Of a stretch of 64,000 nt of DNA, positions 1 through 10,900 are shown in pieces. Source of the DNA: Turbatrix aceti. Taxonomy: Eukaryota; Nematoda; Chromadorea; Rhabditida; Panagrolaimidae. The stretch lies in NCBI GenBank assembly GCA_963969345.1, contig OZ017767.1, forward strand, positions 4,182,739 to 4,246,738, read 5' to 3'. Position numbers and translations under genes: made by a program. How positions within the stretch are numbered: the first letter of the stretch is position 1; each line of letters starts with the position of its first letter. Below the pieces are notes generated by a model. The model saw only the letters and a list, made by a program, of their open reading frames with translations. It did no database searches and had not been told where the DNA came from.

Positions 1-1135
1 GAAGGCATCCCGGTGAACCTACCCGCTTCCCCTTCCGTCGGGAAGGACGCGGGAGGACCTATAGAGTTTCGAACTCCCAAACATCCACCCAAGACCGGGT
101 TCTTTCAACGCGACGGGAAACTCATCATTACGCACGTCTGTTTACGGTATTTTTCCCCGCAGGACAAAAATGTATATTTTTTAGCCAAGGATGGACTCGT
201 ACGGCTTGTATCGCTGCTTTGACGACGACACACTTGACCAGATCAAGCAGGCGTTCCTCCTGGTGCCCATTGTTCCTCTTTACGATAATCAGCGATGGAA
301 TACAAACCGTTAGTTTTTTTTTTGAAAAAAAATTTCATGAAAAATCTTCAGTCGGTGAATGCGAAGATGACATCACGAGGGAAGAAAAGTACATCACCGT
401 GACCCCCAGATCGGAGTACAAGCGCTTTGACGAGTTTCACAGAGCTCATTTTCTACCAGTGCTGCTCATGAAAACAGCCGACGAACTCTGCACCCCCGAT
501 CAGGACGCCGCCGTCTGCCGGAACGCAGGCTTCGCTGAGGACAACCAGCCTCCTGCCGACCACATCGCGGACGCCTACTACGACGACCCCTTCGCCACGT
601 ACAAGGAAATCTACAACCTCAAGATCTTCGTCAAGTGGTCCCCGTGGTCGACGTGCACCGGTTCTACCGGCATTCGAACCCGACAAGGTCCGCTCGCATT
701 TTTCAAAATAATCAGAAGAATTTACAGATGGCTTTTTCAGGTCTATGCCACATTGGAAAAACCGACCCAACGAAGAAGGCGGACAAGGAGGCGGCGGGGA
801 TGTCTTCGTTTGTCCTCAACGAAGTCCACACGATCATCGAAGCCGTCAGTGCCTTTGCCGAGGACGGCTTCGTGCTGTTCAGCGGCATCCTGGCAGACAT
901 CGTGCTCAAAGAAACTCAAAGGCTGTCGCACTGCTCCCGTGGCGATGAGTACGATTTCAAAGTCCTAGAGAAAGACGTCCTCCGGCACGTTCGCATGGCA
1001 GCCAAGGTGAACTACACGACACCCGAAGAGCTCGAAGTCATCCAGAATGCTTGCTTCCGAGAAGTCAAAAACCAGCACGATGAACACGTCACTGTCGGTC
1101 AGGTCGTTATCCAGAACGAAAAGTGTCCGGAATAA
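1..1135 (+). CDS. Secreted Ig/TSP1-repeat protein, 3' part
   Basis: Partial gene entering from the left edge. Exons 1-135, 185-308, 352-687 and 741-1135 join in one frame with introns of 49, 43 and 53 bp. The first two exons end an Ig-like fold: DGKLIITHP followed by the typical D-x-x-G-x-Y-x-C (DSYGLYRCF). A thrombospondin type-1 start (KWSPWSTCTGSTGIRTRQG) spans the exon 3/4 junction, with several further cysteines (ELCTPDQD, AVCRNAGF). The tail has no obvious domain. Such proteins are usually secreted or matrix-bound, but no signal peptide is visible because the 5' end is missing. The stop codon overlaps a poly(A) signal AATAAA at 1131-1136. The TSP1 call is good; the Ig call rests on one motif. 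Confidence 0.6.
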
Positions 1136-1170
1136 AATAACTGGAATTGCGTGCATATTAGAAAAATACT

Positions 1171-1177
1171 CTTGCAG
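1171..1177 (+). promoter_or_regulatory. Candidate trans-splice acceptor before the UPF0235 gene
   Basis: CTTGCAG lies 8 nt upstream of the ATG at 1186 and only 42 nt after the stop codon of the preceding gene. No upstream exon in phase is apparent. This matches a nematode spliced-leader acceptor. Confidence 0.4.
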
Positions 1178-1185
1178 CGAACAAA

Positions 1186-1901
1186 ATGTTGACTTCGTTT
1201 CTTGCGAACGAACGCGAAAGCGCGTTCACAATCGCTCTGTTTGCATCCTGTGCAAACGTTGTTTCTGTAATCCTGGCGCTTCGCTTGTCCTTCCTGGGGC
1301 TTCGGCCTGATCATTTTCTCTTCCGCCACACTCACGCGATGAAGTCGACTAAAAAACAGGGAAAGGGTTCCCGAGCTGCTGCTCCGACCCCGGCAATCGT
1401 GCCTTCGACTTCGGCTATCGGACGCCAGGTTGGTTTTTCTGTGGCTTTTCAAGTTTATTTTATCACTGTTTTTGTTTTAGCAACAATCAGCGATTTCGCT
1501 GAACGAGCGTGGCCAGATCGTCTTGCGCATCCACGCAAAGCCGGGCGCAAAGAAATCCGCTATTACCGGTGAGTTTTGGCTTGCTGTTTTCACATGCTTT
1601 TTATCGACTTTTTTTTTGTTCAGACATTGGTGAAGAAGAAATTGGAGTTGCGATTGCGGCACCACCTCGTGATGGTGCAGCTAACGAAGAACTCATCAGT
1701 GCCATGATGGAATTCCTCGGTCTTCGAAAGGCAGATATTGATTTTGACAAGGTAAACCGAACTTTTGAAGCTGGCTTGACAGATTTTTATTTTTCTTTGC
1801 AGGGTGCTAAGTCGCGATCCAAGGTGCTGCTTGTCGACGGCTCAAAGTACACGATCGAAGACATCAAGCAGAAGCTGATTGCCTGCGTTGGCTACAGCTG
1901 A
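1186..1901 (+). CDS. UPF0235 / DUF167 protein (C15orf40-like)
   Basis: Small conserved protein of uncertain biochemical role, family YggU/C15orf40. Exons 1186-1428, 1481-1568, 1624-1751 and 1803-1901 give 185 aa with consistent phases. The C-terminal half has the family signature: IHAKPGAKKSAIT, then VAIAAPPRDGAANEELI, then KGAKSRSKVLLVDG. The start at 1186 is preferred over the in-frame ATG at 1339 because a splice acceptor sits 8 nt upstream and because the human homologue also has an N-terminal extension before a Met-Lys-rich stretch. The extension here is hydrophobic and Arg-containing and could be a mitochondrial presequence, which is inference. The 1339 start would give 134 aa. The gene follows the TSP1 gene on the same strand with almost no spacer. 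Confidence 0.85.
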
Positions 1902-2871
1902 CAACCAACCAGCAACTTTGACATGCCTCGCATGCACTCTGAATTTTGTTTGTTGTTTGGGGGTTGTTTTCTGTTCTCCCCTTGCTTTGCCATAAAAGAT
2001 ACGTTGAATTATGTGGATTCACACCGCCGGACGGGTGGGGGGGGGATGGGGTGCTTTGCGTTATTGAGAAAATAGGGATTCCCGGTTTTATATGCCGTTC
2101 CGTGCCTACTACGCATCCACTGACATCTGGTTTCTTGTAAGAGTTCTCCCCAAGCAAAATGTATGCACTACGAACGAACGCCAGAAAGGTCTTTTTTCGA
2201 AAAAAAGGCGCTTTGCTTTAATGGTTGGTCATTTTTTACGCCTCGAGGACAAAAGACGCGGCGGGTCGGCTGTGTCCATGCCAACCCTGCGCAGCTACGC
2301 AGAGGTTTTTTGCGCGTAATCTGTCAACCGACTTGCAAGTGGTGGCGAGCAGAGAAGAGGCATTTTTTACAATCGTCGGCGCATGGAGAGGACGAGAACA
2401 AAGCATACCTCCTCGTCCTCCTCGTTCCACACTGCGACTCGGTCGTTTTTTGCGCTATGTCGCGCGCTATCCGTTTTTTTGTGACCTTTGTGTGTAAAAA
2501 ACCAAACGCCCGACTTCTCCGCGCACCGGCAGCAGCAGTTGGGGCGACTCCGGCAGCGGTGTCCTCGCGCGCTGCTGCTCCTACTACTTACTGCTGCGCC
2601 TGGTGCAATGTCATCTTGAGGTCGAGGGTCTTGAATTTGAGCATTGCGCATGTTTCACTTTGACGCCCTTCTTCGTTGGTTCAACGGATTTCTTGTTTCC
2701 TCGTACAACCACCGGGTTCCGACTGGCACGCCACGTTCCCGTCCCGTGTTTCGTGCCACTACCTGCACACAGGTGTCCGTCCGCAGCTGACTGAGTGCTT
2801 TTCTTTCAGGTAATCAGCCTGCGGCTCTTACGCGTAGAATTTCATCGGTGTAGACTGCCAGTCTTGCGTTA
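1902..2871. other. Intergenic / 5' UTR region
   Basis: No convincing exon. It holds the likely poly(A) region of the UPF0235 gene and GC-mixed sequence with open but low-complexity frames. A TTTCTTTCAG acceptor near 2801-2810 precedes the next ATG by about 60 nt and could receive a spliced leader or end a 5' UTR intron. Confidence 0.4.
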
Positions 2872-3870
2872 ATGGACCCCATCGCTGCCCCCGAAAATTT
2901 CCCAGCCCCCGACAAGCTCCGTGACCTTGACGAAGCCATCCAGGCCGTTGTCAGCGTCGCGGAGGTCATCATGACAAAGGAAGTTCCAGTTCCTCTCATC
3001 AGGACAGGTACCGTGCTTGCCAACGACGTTGTGGTCCCCTCGACGGTCTTCCAAGGGTCCCTCAGCGCCGGAGCGGCCCACGGAGAGGTACTACTGCCGG
3101 GACACAGCGTTGTGGGCTCGTGCGAGGTAGGTTTGCTGGCAGCCAGCGGCCTCATGACCGTCGATGTCTTCCGAAGACCCAAGGTCTGTGTCGTAACCAT
3201 CGACGACCGCTCCTGGACGGCAGCAAACAGACCACAGCTGCTGGCCCTGTTCACCAGCCACGGCTGCAAGGCCATCGACGGCGGCGACGCCTCCTTGGAC
3301 GGCGTTTCTGCAGCTCTTCGCCTCGCTTTCAAGTTCGCCAATGTGCTGGTCGTCGCAGGAGACGTTCGCGTCGTTCGGGAGGCGCTGATCAAGGATTTTG
3401 ACTTTAACATGGTCTTCGAAGGCGTCTCGATGCTGCCCTGCTTGGCAACGGCCTTCGCGACCGGCTTCTTCGCAGGCCCGGACCGCAAGTACGTTTTCTG
3501 CCTGCCGAGCAACCCGCAGGAGACCTGGGTGGCGGCGTTGCTCCTCGTCGTTCCCGGACTGCGCAAGATGAGCGGTCGTAGCGACTGCCGCTTCACGCAG
3601 ATACGTGTACGCGTGAGTTTTAATCAAAAAAGCTTCCAAAATGCTCCAAAAAGTGATTTTCAGTTGAAACACGCCGTTAGCCTCAGAGCGATGCCTTCGT
3701 ACGCCGCGGGTCGGCTGCTCGCCGGCACAACCGCCACCGCCGATGACGACGACGGTGCGCCCTGGGCCGAGCTCGCGCCCCTGCAGATGAACCTGCTCAT
3801 CCACCTACCCCCCGGCTCGTCGCTGCCAGCCTCGAGCGTGGTCCCCGCCTTCGTCGTAGCCCCTCTCTGA
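2872..3870 (+). CDS. MoeA/gephyrin E-domain-like protein, catalytic motifs lost (LIN-46-like)
   Basis: Exons 2872-3612 and 3664-3870 (intron 51 bp, GTGAGT..TTTTCAG, in frame and stop-free, so it can be missed) give 315 aa. The order of landmarks follows MoeA and the gephyrin C-terminus: EVPVPLIRTGTVLANDVVVP, then VLLPGHSVVGSCEVGLLAAS, the MoCF-like core starting RPKVCVVTIDD, LPSNPQETWVAALLLVVPGLRKM, and a final beta-rich domain. The MoeA motif TGNEL is replaced, the GGVSMG loop is replaced (VVAGDVRVV), PGNP has become PSNP, and the N-terminal insert domain is much shortened. Molybdate insertion into molybdopterin is therefore unlikely. C. elegans has such a degenerate relative, LIN-46, in the heterochronic pathway; orthology is inference. 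It could also be a decayed moc-1 paralogue. Confidence 0.7.
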   Translation: MDPIAAPENFPAPDKLRDLDEAIQAVVSVAEVIMTKEVPVPLIRTGTVLANDVVVPSTVFQGSLSAGAAHGEVLLPGHSVVGSCEVGLLAASGLMTVDVFRRPKVCVVTIDDRSWTAANRPQLLALFTSHGCKAIDGGDASLDGVSAALRLAFKFANVLVVAGDVRVVREALIKDFDFNMVFEGVSMLPCLATAFATGFFAGPDRKYVFCLPSNPQETWVAALLLVVPGLRKMSGRSDCRFTQIRVRVSFNQKSFQNAPKSDFQLKHAVSLRAMPSYAAGRLLAGTTATADDDDGAPWAELAPLQMNLLIHLPPGSSLPASSVVPAFVVAPL

Positions 3871-3895
3871 CTGATCTCGGTATTTATAAACACGG

Positions 3896-5189
3896 TTAGA
3901 TGGTAGACAGGTCGTCAATGGTCTTCTTGTACTCCTTCTGCGGCACGAACGCCTCCCACCTCGAAGCGGGGTAGATGTGCTTGTTTTTCTCGTACCATGA
4001 CCTGAGCACGATCTGAAAAAAGCCATTATCCAGTGTCAACCGCCATCCAGCACTCACCTTGACAGGATGGGCTTCCCCGGCGTCGAGTGCCGCGTCCTGC
4101 CTCAACCGAACTTCGCCAACAGCGTCAAATTGCCACAATGGTCCGGTCTTGCCCATCATTTTCGTAGCAATAAAATCGAGAAAACTGCAACGATCGTAAA
4201 GAGTGGGGTTGTCTTTGGCGCAGAAAACTCACGTATAAAAATGCGGGATGATGAGGTCTTCCTTGATGAACATGAGATTTTCGATGGACGCCGGTTTCAG
4301 TTCAAAGAATTCCTTTCGCAGGGCCTAAATAAAAATCATTTTGATAATTTCTAAACAAACAGAAAAAGGAGAACTCACGTCAAGTGCCCTGGCAAGGAAC
4401 TGAGCGATGGTGTCGCCCTTCTTCACCTTCATATCCTTGCGATGCGCGCTGCCGTCCCAGTAGCAGTAGGAGACGTTGATCATTTCATTCTTTTCCTTGT
4501 CCTGCAGCTGCCGCCACTCTTTGACGAGGTCTTCTTTCTGCCTGCAATGTCCGTGACAAAATTGATCACCCGAGCAGTTCGCCTACCTGATCATGAGCAC
4601 CTCGCGGTCGCGATCCGGAAGAAACGACGTATCAACCGAAGGGTCCATACCGAGTCTCTTCTTCGGCAGCACGATGGGTTCATCGTCTTCTTCCTCATCG
4701 GCAAAGGACAATAATCGTTTCTGAAAGCAGCCTATCTCAATGTTCAACTCGCAAAGCTAGAAAAATATACCGTAGATTCTTTGACCTCTGCCTTCCGCTT
4801 CTTATCCTTCTGTTGACGTTCAAGTTCGTCTCTTTTACCGGTGATCACGTCGTCTCTGAAAAACAAGGTCGGTTTGCAGCACCGTAAATAACTCGGATCA
4901 CCTACCCAGCTGTAAGAGCTTCGGATTGCCTCTTTTTCATTTCGCCCAGCGTCAGAAGACCGGCAGTAGAGGACGAGTCGCTGGCCTGTATGACATTTGA
5001 CGTAAACTTGTCGGCAATCTCGCACTCCACTGAAAAAAGAACTTTTATAAAGCCGAAAAGCGGTGGACAATAAAACTTACTTTTCTTGCGTTCATCCTCC
5101 AGCTTCTTCTTCTGCTGCTCGGCGTCTTCTTTGGCACGCTCCCGGCGTTTGGACAAATGAATAATACGACCAAAATCGGCAGCCGACAT
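3896..5189 (-). CDS. fam50: FAM50 / XAP5 family nuclear protein
   Basis: Eight exons on the minus strand (5189-5081, 5029-4906, 4855-4771, 4720-4587, 4541-4379, 4324-4233, 4184-4058, 4012-3896) sum to 951 nt, 316 aa; human FAM50A is about 339 aa. The N-terminus is charged and probably coiled-coil ([18 protein letters not shown]) and carries the FAM50 segment [16 protein letters not shown] central acidic stretch precedes [20 protein letters not shown]. The C-terminal XAP5 domain ends with the diagnostic [18 protein letters not shown]. Family members are nuclear and linked to pre-mRNA splicing. A CTTTCAG acceptor lies about 15 nt upstream of the ATG, suggesting trans-splicing. A candidate 3' exon of another minus-strand gene lies just upstream, so this may be a downstream operon gene. 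Confidence 0.93.
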
Positions 5190-5327
5190 ATTGTTACGGG
5201 AAAACTGAAAGACTGATAAAACAAAATTGAAGCCACAATGCTTGGATTGAATTGTCTGGAGAACGCGCGTGGGAGCAAAAACAGAGAACACTGTGTGCGC
5301 TGTGAACAATAAATATTTTATTTCCTA

Positions 5328-5420
5328 CTACTTCTCGTCTCCGGTGAGCACGACTGACTCGCGGAAATGAGCGAGGATATCGCCATCGCCTTTCCTGATT
5401 TTCTGGACTGAACGACGGCG
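5328..5420 (-). CDS. Possible 3'-terminal exon of an unidentified upstream gene
   Basis: A short open stretch reads VQKIRKGDGDILAHFRES and ends GDEK-stop, followed at once by AATAAA (about 5313-5318). A TTCAG acceptor precedes it. No upstream exon could be placed, and the upstream DNA is AT-rich. If real, its poly(A) signal lies about 110 bp from the trans-splice acceptor of the FAM50 gene, a classical operon spacing. Low confidence; coordinates approximate. Confidence 0.25.
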   Translation of the reverse strand, partial: RRRSVQKIRKGDGDILAHFRESVVLTGDEK

Positions 5421-5809
5421 TCGAGGAGACGATAACAGCGATAACAAAAGCAAAACATGAATACGCTAGAAAAAACATAACATTATTAATCACGACACGA
5501 AAAAGTGCTCTTGAAAAAGTCGTGCTGAGAGATCTGTCAACTATTACCGTATGTGCAATCGCGATTGCAATCGTAACTGCTTACGTCTTACGACATTTGT
5601 TCTGCCGATGCCTGAAAGTGATGAATTTTTTGTCGTTTTTTTTCCCATTCTTACATTTTTCTTTCGTTTGCCCTTCTTTGTATTTTTTTGGGTATCAGGA
5701 AGGTTTTTGTACAATTCAATGGATTTTTTGACAAAATGATGTCCGTGCCTTTTCCGCGTGTTCTTTTTTTTGTGGCGATCGACATACATCGCGATAAACT
5801 TTATCGAAA

Positions 5810-6886
5810 ATGGTTTCTGTTAACTGTATTGCAGTCAGCTATGTCAGACAAAAAAAAAAACGCCGAATTCAACACACCGGCACACCAACGCGGCAAATGC
5901 GGGCCAATCGTGCCAACCGGGCCCGCGGAGTTCAGGTTGTTGCTGAGCGTAGACTGGTCTAGGGTGGCGGGAGAATCTCCGGAGAACTCCGGAGATTCTC
6001 CCGGGTAAAAATAATCTCCTAGAAGAATACAAATTCATCATACAGGAAATAAAATTATGTAAAAAACGGGTATTTTTAAATAGCGGCAAAAGCTAATGCG
6101 TCAGTTCTATGTTGTTATTTCTTTTTTTTTTACACATTAAAAGCAGGTTATCGACAAAATGCGACGAGTACATTTCGGACCTTTTTCGGAACTGTTTAGC
6201 AACTTGATCATTATTCAAAAAAATAGTGCGCTTTTCTTGATTGTTGGACTATTCTCTGGGGTTTTCTCTAAAAAGTAATTATTTCAAGTTGGGAAACATT
6301 TTTGGATGGTTTTTGGCAAAGCGGAGTCTCCCGGGACATTTTGGGAGAATCTCCAGAGATTTTTGGGGGAATCTTCGGAGATCTTCTCCCGGGAGATTTC
6401 GCCACCCTAGACTAATCTGACCTACCAGGCGAACCACGCCGCGGCCCCATTACCGCCGAATCCTCCGGCCGCTCCGCCAAGTCCTCCGGCTGCGACGCCG
6501 AATCCTCCGCCCGCGCCGGCAATTCTACCCGCCTTGCCGTCGAACAATCCTGCCTCGCCGCCGGATCAGCCGGTAGCTTCGTCTCGGGCATGTTCACCCG
6601 CTGCCGAGAACTTTCCGGTCTCGTCGTGGGATTTTCCGGACTCGCTGCCTGACCCGACGCAGACGTCCCGGTGTACCACGCTTGCACCTCGGAGCTCACC
6701 TGAGCCGTATCCGTCGCGTTGTTCGACGCCGCAGCCGATCTTCACGCCACCGCCGACGTCGCCGCGTCATCCCGCTCTGTCCGCATTCCTCGTCTTTCTA
6801 ATAGGCGTCTATATTGTCATGCTTCTTATCATTATCGTTTTCTGTACTACCCCCGGAAGAGCGTCCGTTTGTGGCGCGAGATTTTA
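5810..6886 (+). pseudogene. Arg-rich/Pro-rich family member, member 1, interrupted by a foldback element
   Basis: The stretch from 5850 encodes RRIQHTGTPTRQMRANRAN and then Arg-rich residues up to a CAG|GT donor at 5937. An acceptor CTACCAG at about 6429 rejoins the frame to a long Pro/Ala/Ser-rich segment starting ANHAAAPLPPNPPAAPPSPP. The frame ends with a strongly hydrophobic segment (FLVFLIGVYIVMLLIIIVF) and a stop at 6884-6886. The putative intron contains a 454-bp inverted-repeat element. An A11 run near 5850 shifts the frame of the likely start ATG, so the copy is probably decayed. The same N-terminal motif appears at 53.5 kb. I do not recognise a function. Confidence 0.4.
5958..6411. 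mobile_element. Foldback / MITE-like element
   Basis: Perfect 12-bp terminal inverted repeats: TCTAGGGTGGCG at 5958 and its complement ending at 6411. Directly inside the left end is a near-complete palindrome (5969-6002) with 16-bp arms and a 2-bp loop. The right end contains related GGGAGATTT / GGAGATC motifs. No ORF inside. No target-site duplication could be fixed with certainty. Confidence 0.7.
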
Positions 6887-7940
6887 ATGTTTTATAAACT
6901 TTCCTGCCTCCTCAAATCAGGGTTGCTTTCGGAGAAGCAATTACTTTCGCCTAAACTGAAAGCAATATATTGTTTTTCTGCTGCTAGTTTTGCGAACGGG
7001 CAGTAATTTAGGCCCGCGGCGCAGGAAATCAAGCCCGGCCCGCTTAATTTCATTTTTTTAATGAAGCGCACAAAAATACAGTTTTTCGCGGCGTCGCTCC
7101 GAATGCTCGTTCCTACGTCACCACACTTTCTCGCTCCTATGCGAAAAAAAAACTTTTTCGCTTGGATTCGCTCCGCTCTGCTCCGAGAGCCTGCACTCGT
7201 CTTGGGCGCGAGGCGTGTATGGTGGCTATGCCGGCGGTGTAACCAACGGGGACCAACAACTCCGCCAGGCGGGAATGGTTCTTGTTCTTCTGGGTTGGTC
7301 TTCGAACGATCGTCATCGTCGGGCTGCTGTATGGGATCCCTGGCTTAGGTGACGGCGCTGCGCCCGAAGTGTCGTCGTCGATCGAATCTGGGTACGCACA
7401 AGTCGAGTATCTTTTCCATGCCATGCGTTGACCGCCGTTCGCGAATCGTAGGCCAGCGCCTCCATGCGCTTGGCCGCTGTCGTCTGGATTGGATTCGTTA
7501 ATAAAAAAAATACGAATCTACCCTGGAGAGCAGCCCAAAACGGTGATTGACATGATTGAATTCTCGCAAATTTTATTGTGCAACTTTTTGAGCACAAAAA
7601 TCTTCTTTGCCAAGATAGCCACAGGTTTCAAATTTTGCAATTGCCGAAAAAAAGCTGTGCCAACGACAGCGATCGATGACGAGAAAAGCAAAAAACATGA
7701 ACAAAAATGCGCAATAAAAAAGACGAATTCTGAAGGAACAAAAATAGAGCAAAACGTCGGAAAAATTACTGTACCTTATAAATTACTGTAACTTTGTTGT
7801 CAGAAGTCGTAAAAACGTAAATTCAAAAATCCTGGATAACAAAGATGGCCATAAAAAGGTTGGCAGCAGCAGCAGCACAGTGACAAGAAAAGCTGGAATA
7901 AAACTGATGGCAAGAAAAAATTTTAATCAAAGTTATCTCG
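6887..7940. other. Non-coding accessory DNA
   Basis: No supported exon. 7080-7200 has repeated CGCTCC motifs resembling those at 11200-11340. 7200-7490 is GC-rich with short open frames that match nothing I recognise. The rest is AT-rich. Confidence 0.35.
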
Positions 7941-10900
7941 TTTAAGATAAATTCGAAGGATCAACGCACTTCGAGCGACGCGGCGCATGCCTCCGGGCAC
8001 CGTCGCACTCCTTCCCGCTCGCCAACGCCATCTGGTGTCCGGCAGCCACCGGCGCCACCTCTACCGTCGGCGCGAGTGGGAGTGTCGCCTCGGCGACAGG
8101 AGTCTGGGGCTGAGGATGCCCGCCGGCAGGCGGTGCATTCCGACGTCCTGGGACTCGGCCACGCAGAAGCCGTCGAAGGTGAGTAACATTCATTTATCAA
8201 CTTGTTGTTTTTTTATAAAATCTTGTACAACCGTTCACTGATGACTTTTTTTGCACATCTTCTGGGATGGGGGGGGGGGGAATTCTGGACAACTGAACAT
8301 AATTTTTTTTCGTTAAAAAATTAATTTTTTGAAATAAAAAAACAAACTTTTATGAATTTTTCTTGTTTTCAAAGGGGTTGCTAAGAATATTTTTTTTGTT
8401 TTTTTTATAATCTCTGTTCTCAACCCCAGCTAACATGAATTTTTTATTCATTGTGTCCATCCTGTTTTTTTGTCACCTGATTTTTGCAAAACTGATTCTT
8501 ATTCTGAATTTTTTCACCTCCGACTTTCAGTAGAATTCGAATATTTGTAAATTTATCGTGATTTTTGTCCCCCTCCGGCCAAAAAACCAGCTGTAGCTGA
8601 ACAACATCTCTCCCGTATAACAATTTTTTTCAACCAGAATATTTATTATTTTTGCACCGACCTGTCACGGATGACTTTTTTTGCCTAATCTTCGGCGAAT
8701 GGGAAAGAATGATAAACTATTGAGCATGATTTTTTTTATAAAAAAATTAATAGAAAGAAATTTTAAAAAACTACACACTACAGTTTCTGGAATTTCTTCT
8801 GTCTGCTACAATGATTGTTCTCAAAGGGGTTGTTCGGAATATTTTTTTTGTTTTTTTTATAATCTCGGTTCTCATCACCAGTTAACATGATTTTTTTGTT
8901 CAATGTGGACATCACGTTTTTTTTGTCACCTGATTTTTGCAAAATTGTCTCTAATTCATGACATACTCTTTACTGAATTTTTTACTTTCGATATTGAGTA
9001 GAATTCAATTATTTGTCCGTGATTTTTATCCCGCTTCGGGCAAAAACAGGCTGTAGTTGAGCAACATCTCTCCCGTAAAGAATTTTTTCATCCAGGACAT
9101 TACGTTTTTTGACAAGTTTCTAGCAATAAGTCTCGCATTTTGTTTAAAAAAATCTTGTGGTTGTAATTTTCATACAATTTTTTTTCGAAAAAAAAATTTT
9201 TGTATGAATAAATTATCTGGTCAAAATTTTTGTAAAAATTTAAAAATATGTGATTTCACTTTTTCATGATGAATTTTTTTTTCAGACGTCGAGATGATGT
9301 CGCTTCACGGCGACGACGACGTCGAGATGGCCAGTCTGCAAGGGGACGGCGACGTCGACATGCAGTCCGTCAACGGCGACGGCAACAACGACGACGACCA
9401 CCACCACGACGAGGGCCAGGGCCAGGGCGCAGCGAGCCGATCGTCCCCAGTAGCGCGGATCTTTCGTGCTGCCGCCGAACCGAGGCTCCGCATCCCGTTT
9501 CGGAACCGGAAGGCTTTCAAACCGGAACGACCGATGGGGTGCGGGGGCACCTTCGCGGTGAATCGGGCGTGGCAGGACACCCTAAGGTCCTACCCTGATC
9601 CGCGAGGTGCCCAGCCGCCGGCTGCTCGACGCACGCGGCCACCTCGACCAACGCATGCTGCCGCTGCGGTCGTTGCTGGCATTCCAGCCAGCTCGGCCAA
9701 AGCTGACGCCGCCGTCGTAGCAGCCCCCCGCACTCTCGTCTCCACCTCCGTCGCCGTCCCCACTGCCACACAGACGACTCCGGAAGCTCAACCGGCTGAC
9801 GGCATCGCTGGCACTCATCAGCCGCCTGAAGCCAACCGAGCCGAAGGGGTCGTCATCAACGTCGTTTCCGGCGACCGCGTCTTCCTTCGACACCCACGCT
9901 CCTCCTCCACGGAGCCTCCGGCGAAGAAGCGGCGCGTGTCGGCCGATGTCGACCAACACATCACCGAGCCCCTCCGCTTGTCCAATCCTGTCCTTGGCAA
10001 AGACAGTGAAGCCGGCAGCGGAGTCAACACCGGCGGCTCGAATGGCGCACAGGTCGCCGATGTCATCATTCATGATGACTCGGATGGCAACGACCTCGCC
10101 ATGCCCAACGACAAAGACGTGGAGGGCCTTCTAGGGGCACCGCAGGTCCCGGCGGAGCAGGCACTCCCCGTCGGCGTCACCAACGGAGTCAGCGACCACC
10201 CTCCAGTGGTCAACGACGCCGAACAGGCTGTGGCAGAAGAGCCACCATCGTCAGAAGTCAGCAACGACGACGACGATGACGCCAACGCCGCCGACGACGA
10301 TAAAGAAGCCGACGTCAACGCGGAGGACGACGCTGAAGCTGGTGGCGACGACGACAACTCGGAACACTTCAACGTTCCCCCGTCGCCAGCGGAAGCGTCG
10401 AGCCGGATTCCTGAGGCTCTCCTTCGGGGTCCATACGTTCCGCCGTACGTCCCGTCCGCGTACAACTGGAACATTCTCCAGTACGCGTGGACGAGGCTGT
10501 ACGATGACGACGGCCAACTCATCGCCCCCTCGTCAGTCGGAACCCGGGTGATTCTTCACCACAGCGAGGAAACGGGTGACAATTACGACGAGAACGGCGA
10601 CGTCATCCCTCCGGAAGTCGAACCGGCCGTCCTCGACCCACCCAGCCAGCTCTCATCGCTGGGTGGCGAACCGGTGGCCGACGGTCATGTCCAGGCTCCC
10701 GACAATGTCGTGGCAGTCTACGACGCCATCGTGGAAGACCTCGGTCACTGGGAGGACGACGCCGGATTTGACGACGGCACAGCGTATCGGTAAGCCTATT
10801 TTTAGTTCGCGCAAACTGTGAAAAAAAGTGGCCACTCGGCTGAGGAAAATTTTTGCCTGCGCGCGCACTCTTGTTTTTCTTGAAAGTGCACTACAGATTA

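Noticed and set aside
2163..2663. 166-codon frame upstream of the MoeA-like gene
   Set aside because: Low-complexity translation, no motif, no splice logic, and overlapping frames on the other strand of similar length.
9305..10522. Minus-strand Ser/Val-rich frames
   Set aside because: They are shadows of the GAC/GCC-rich acidic gene.
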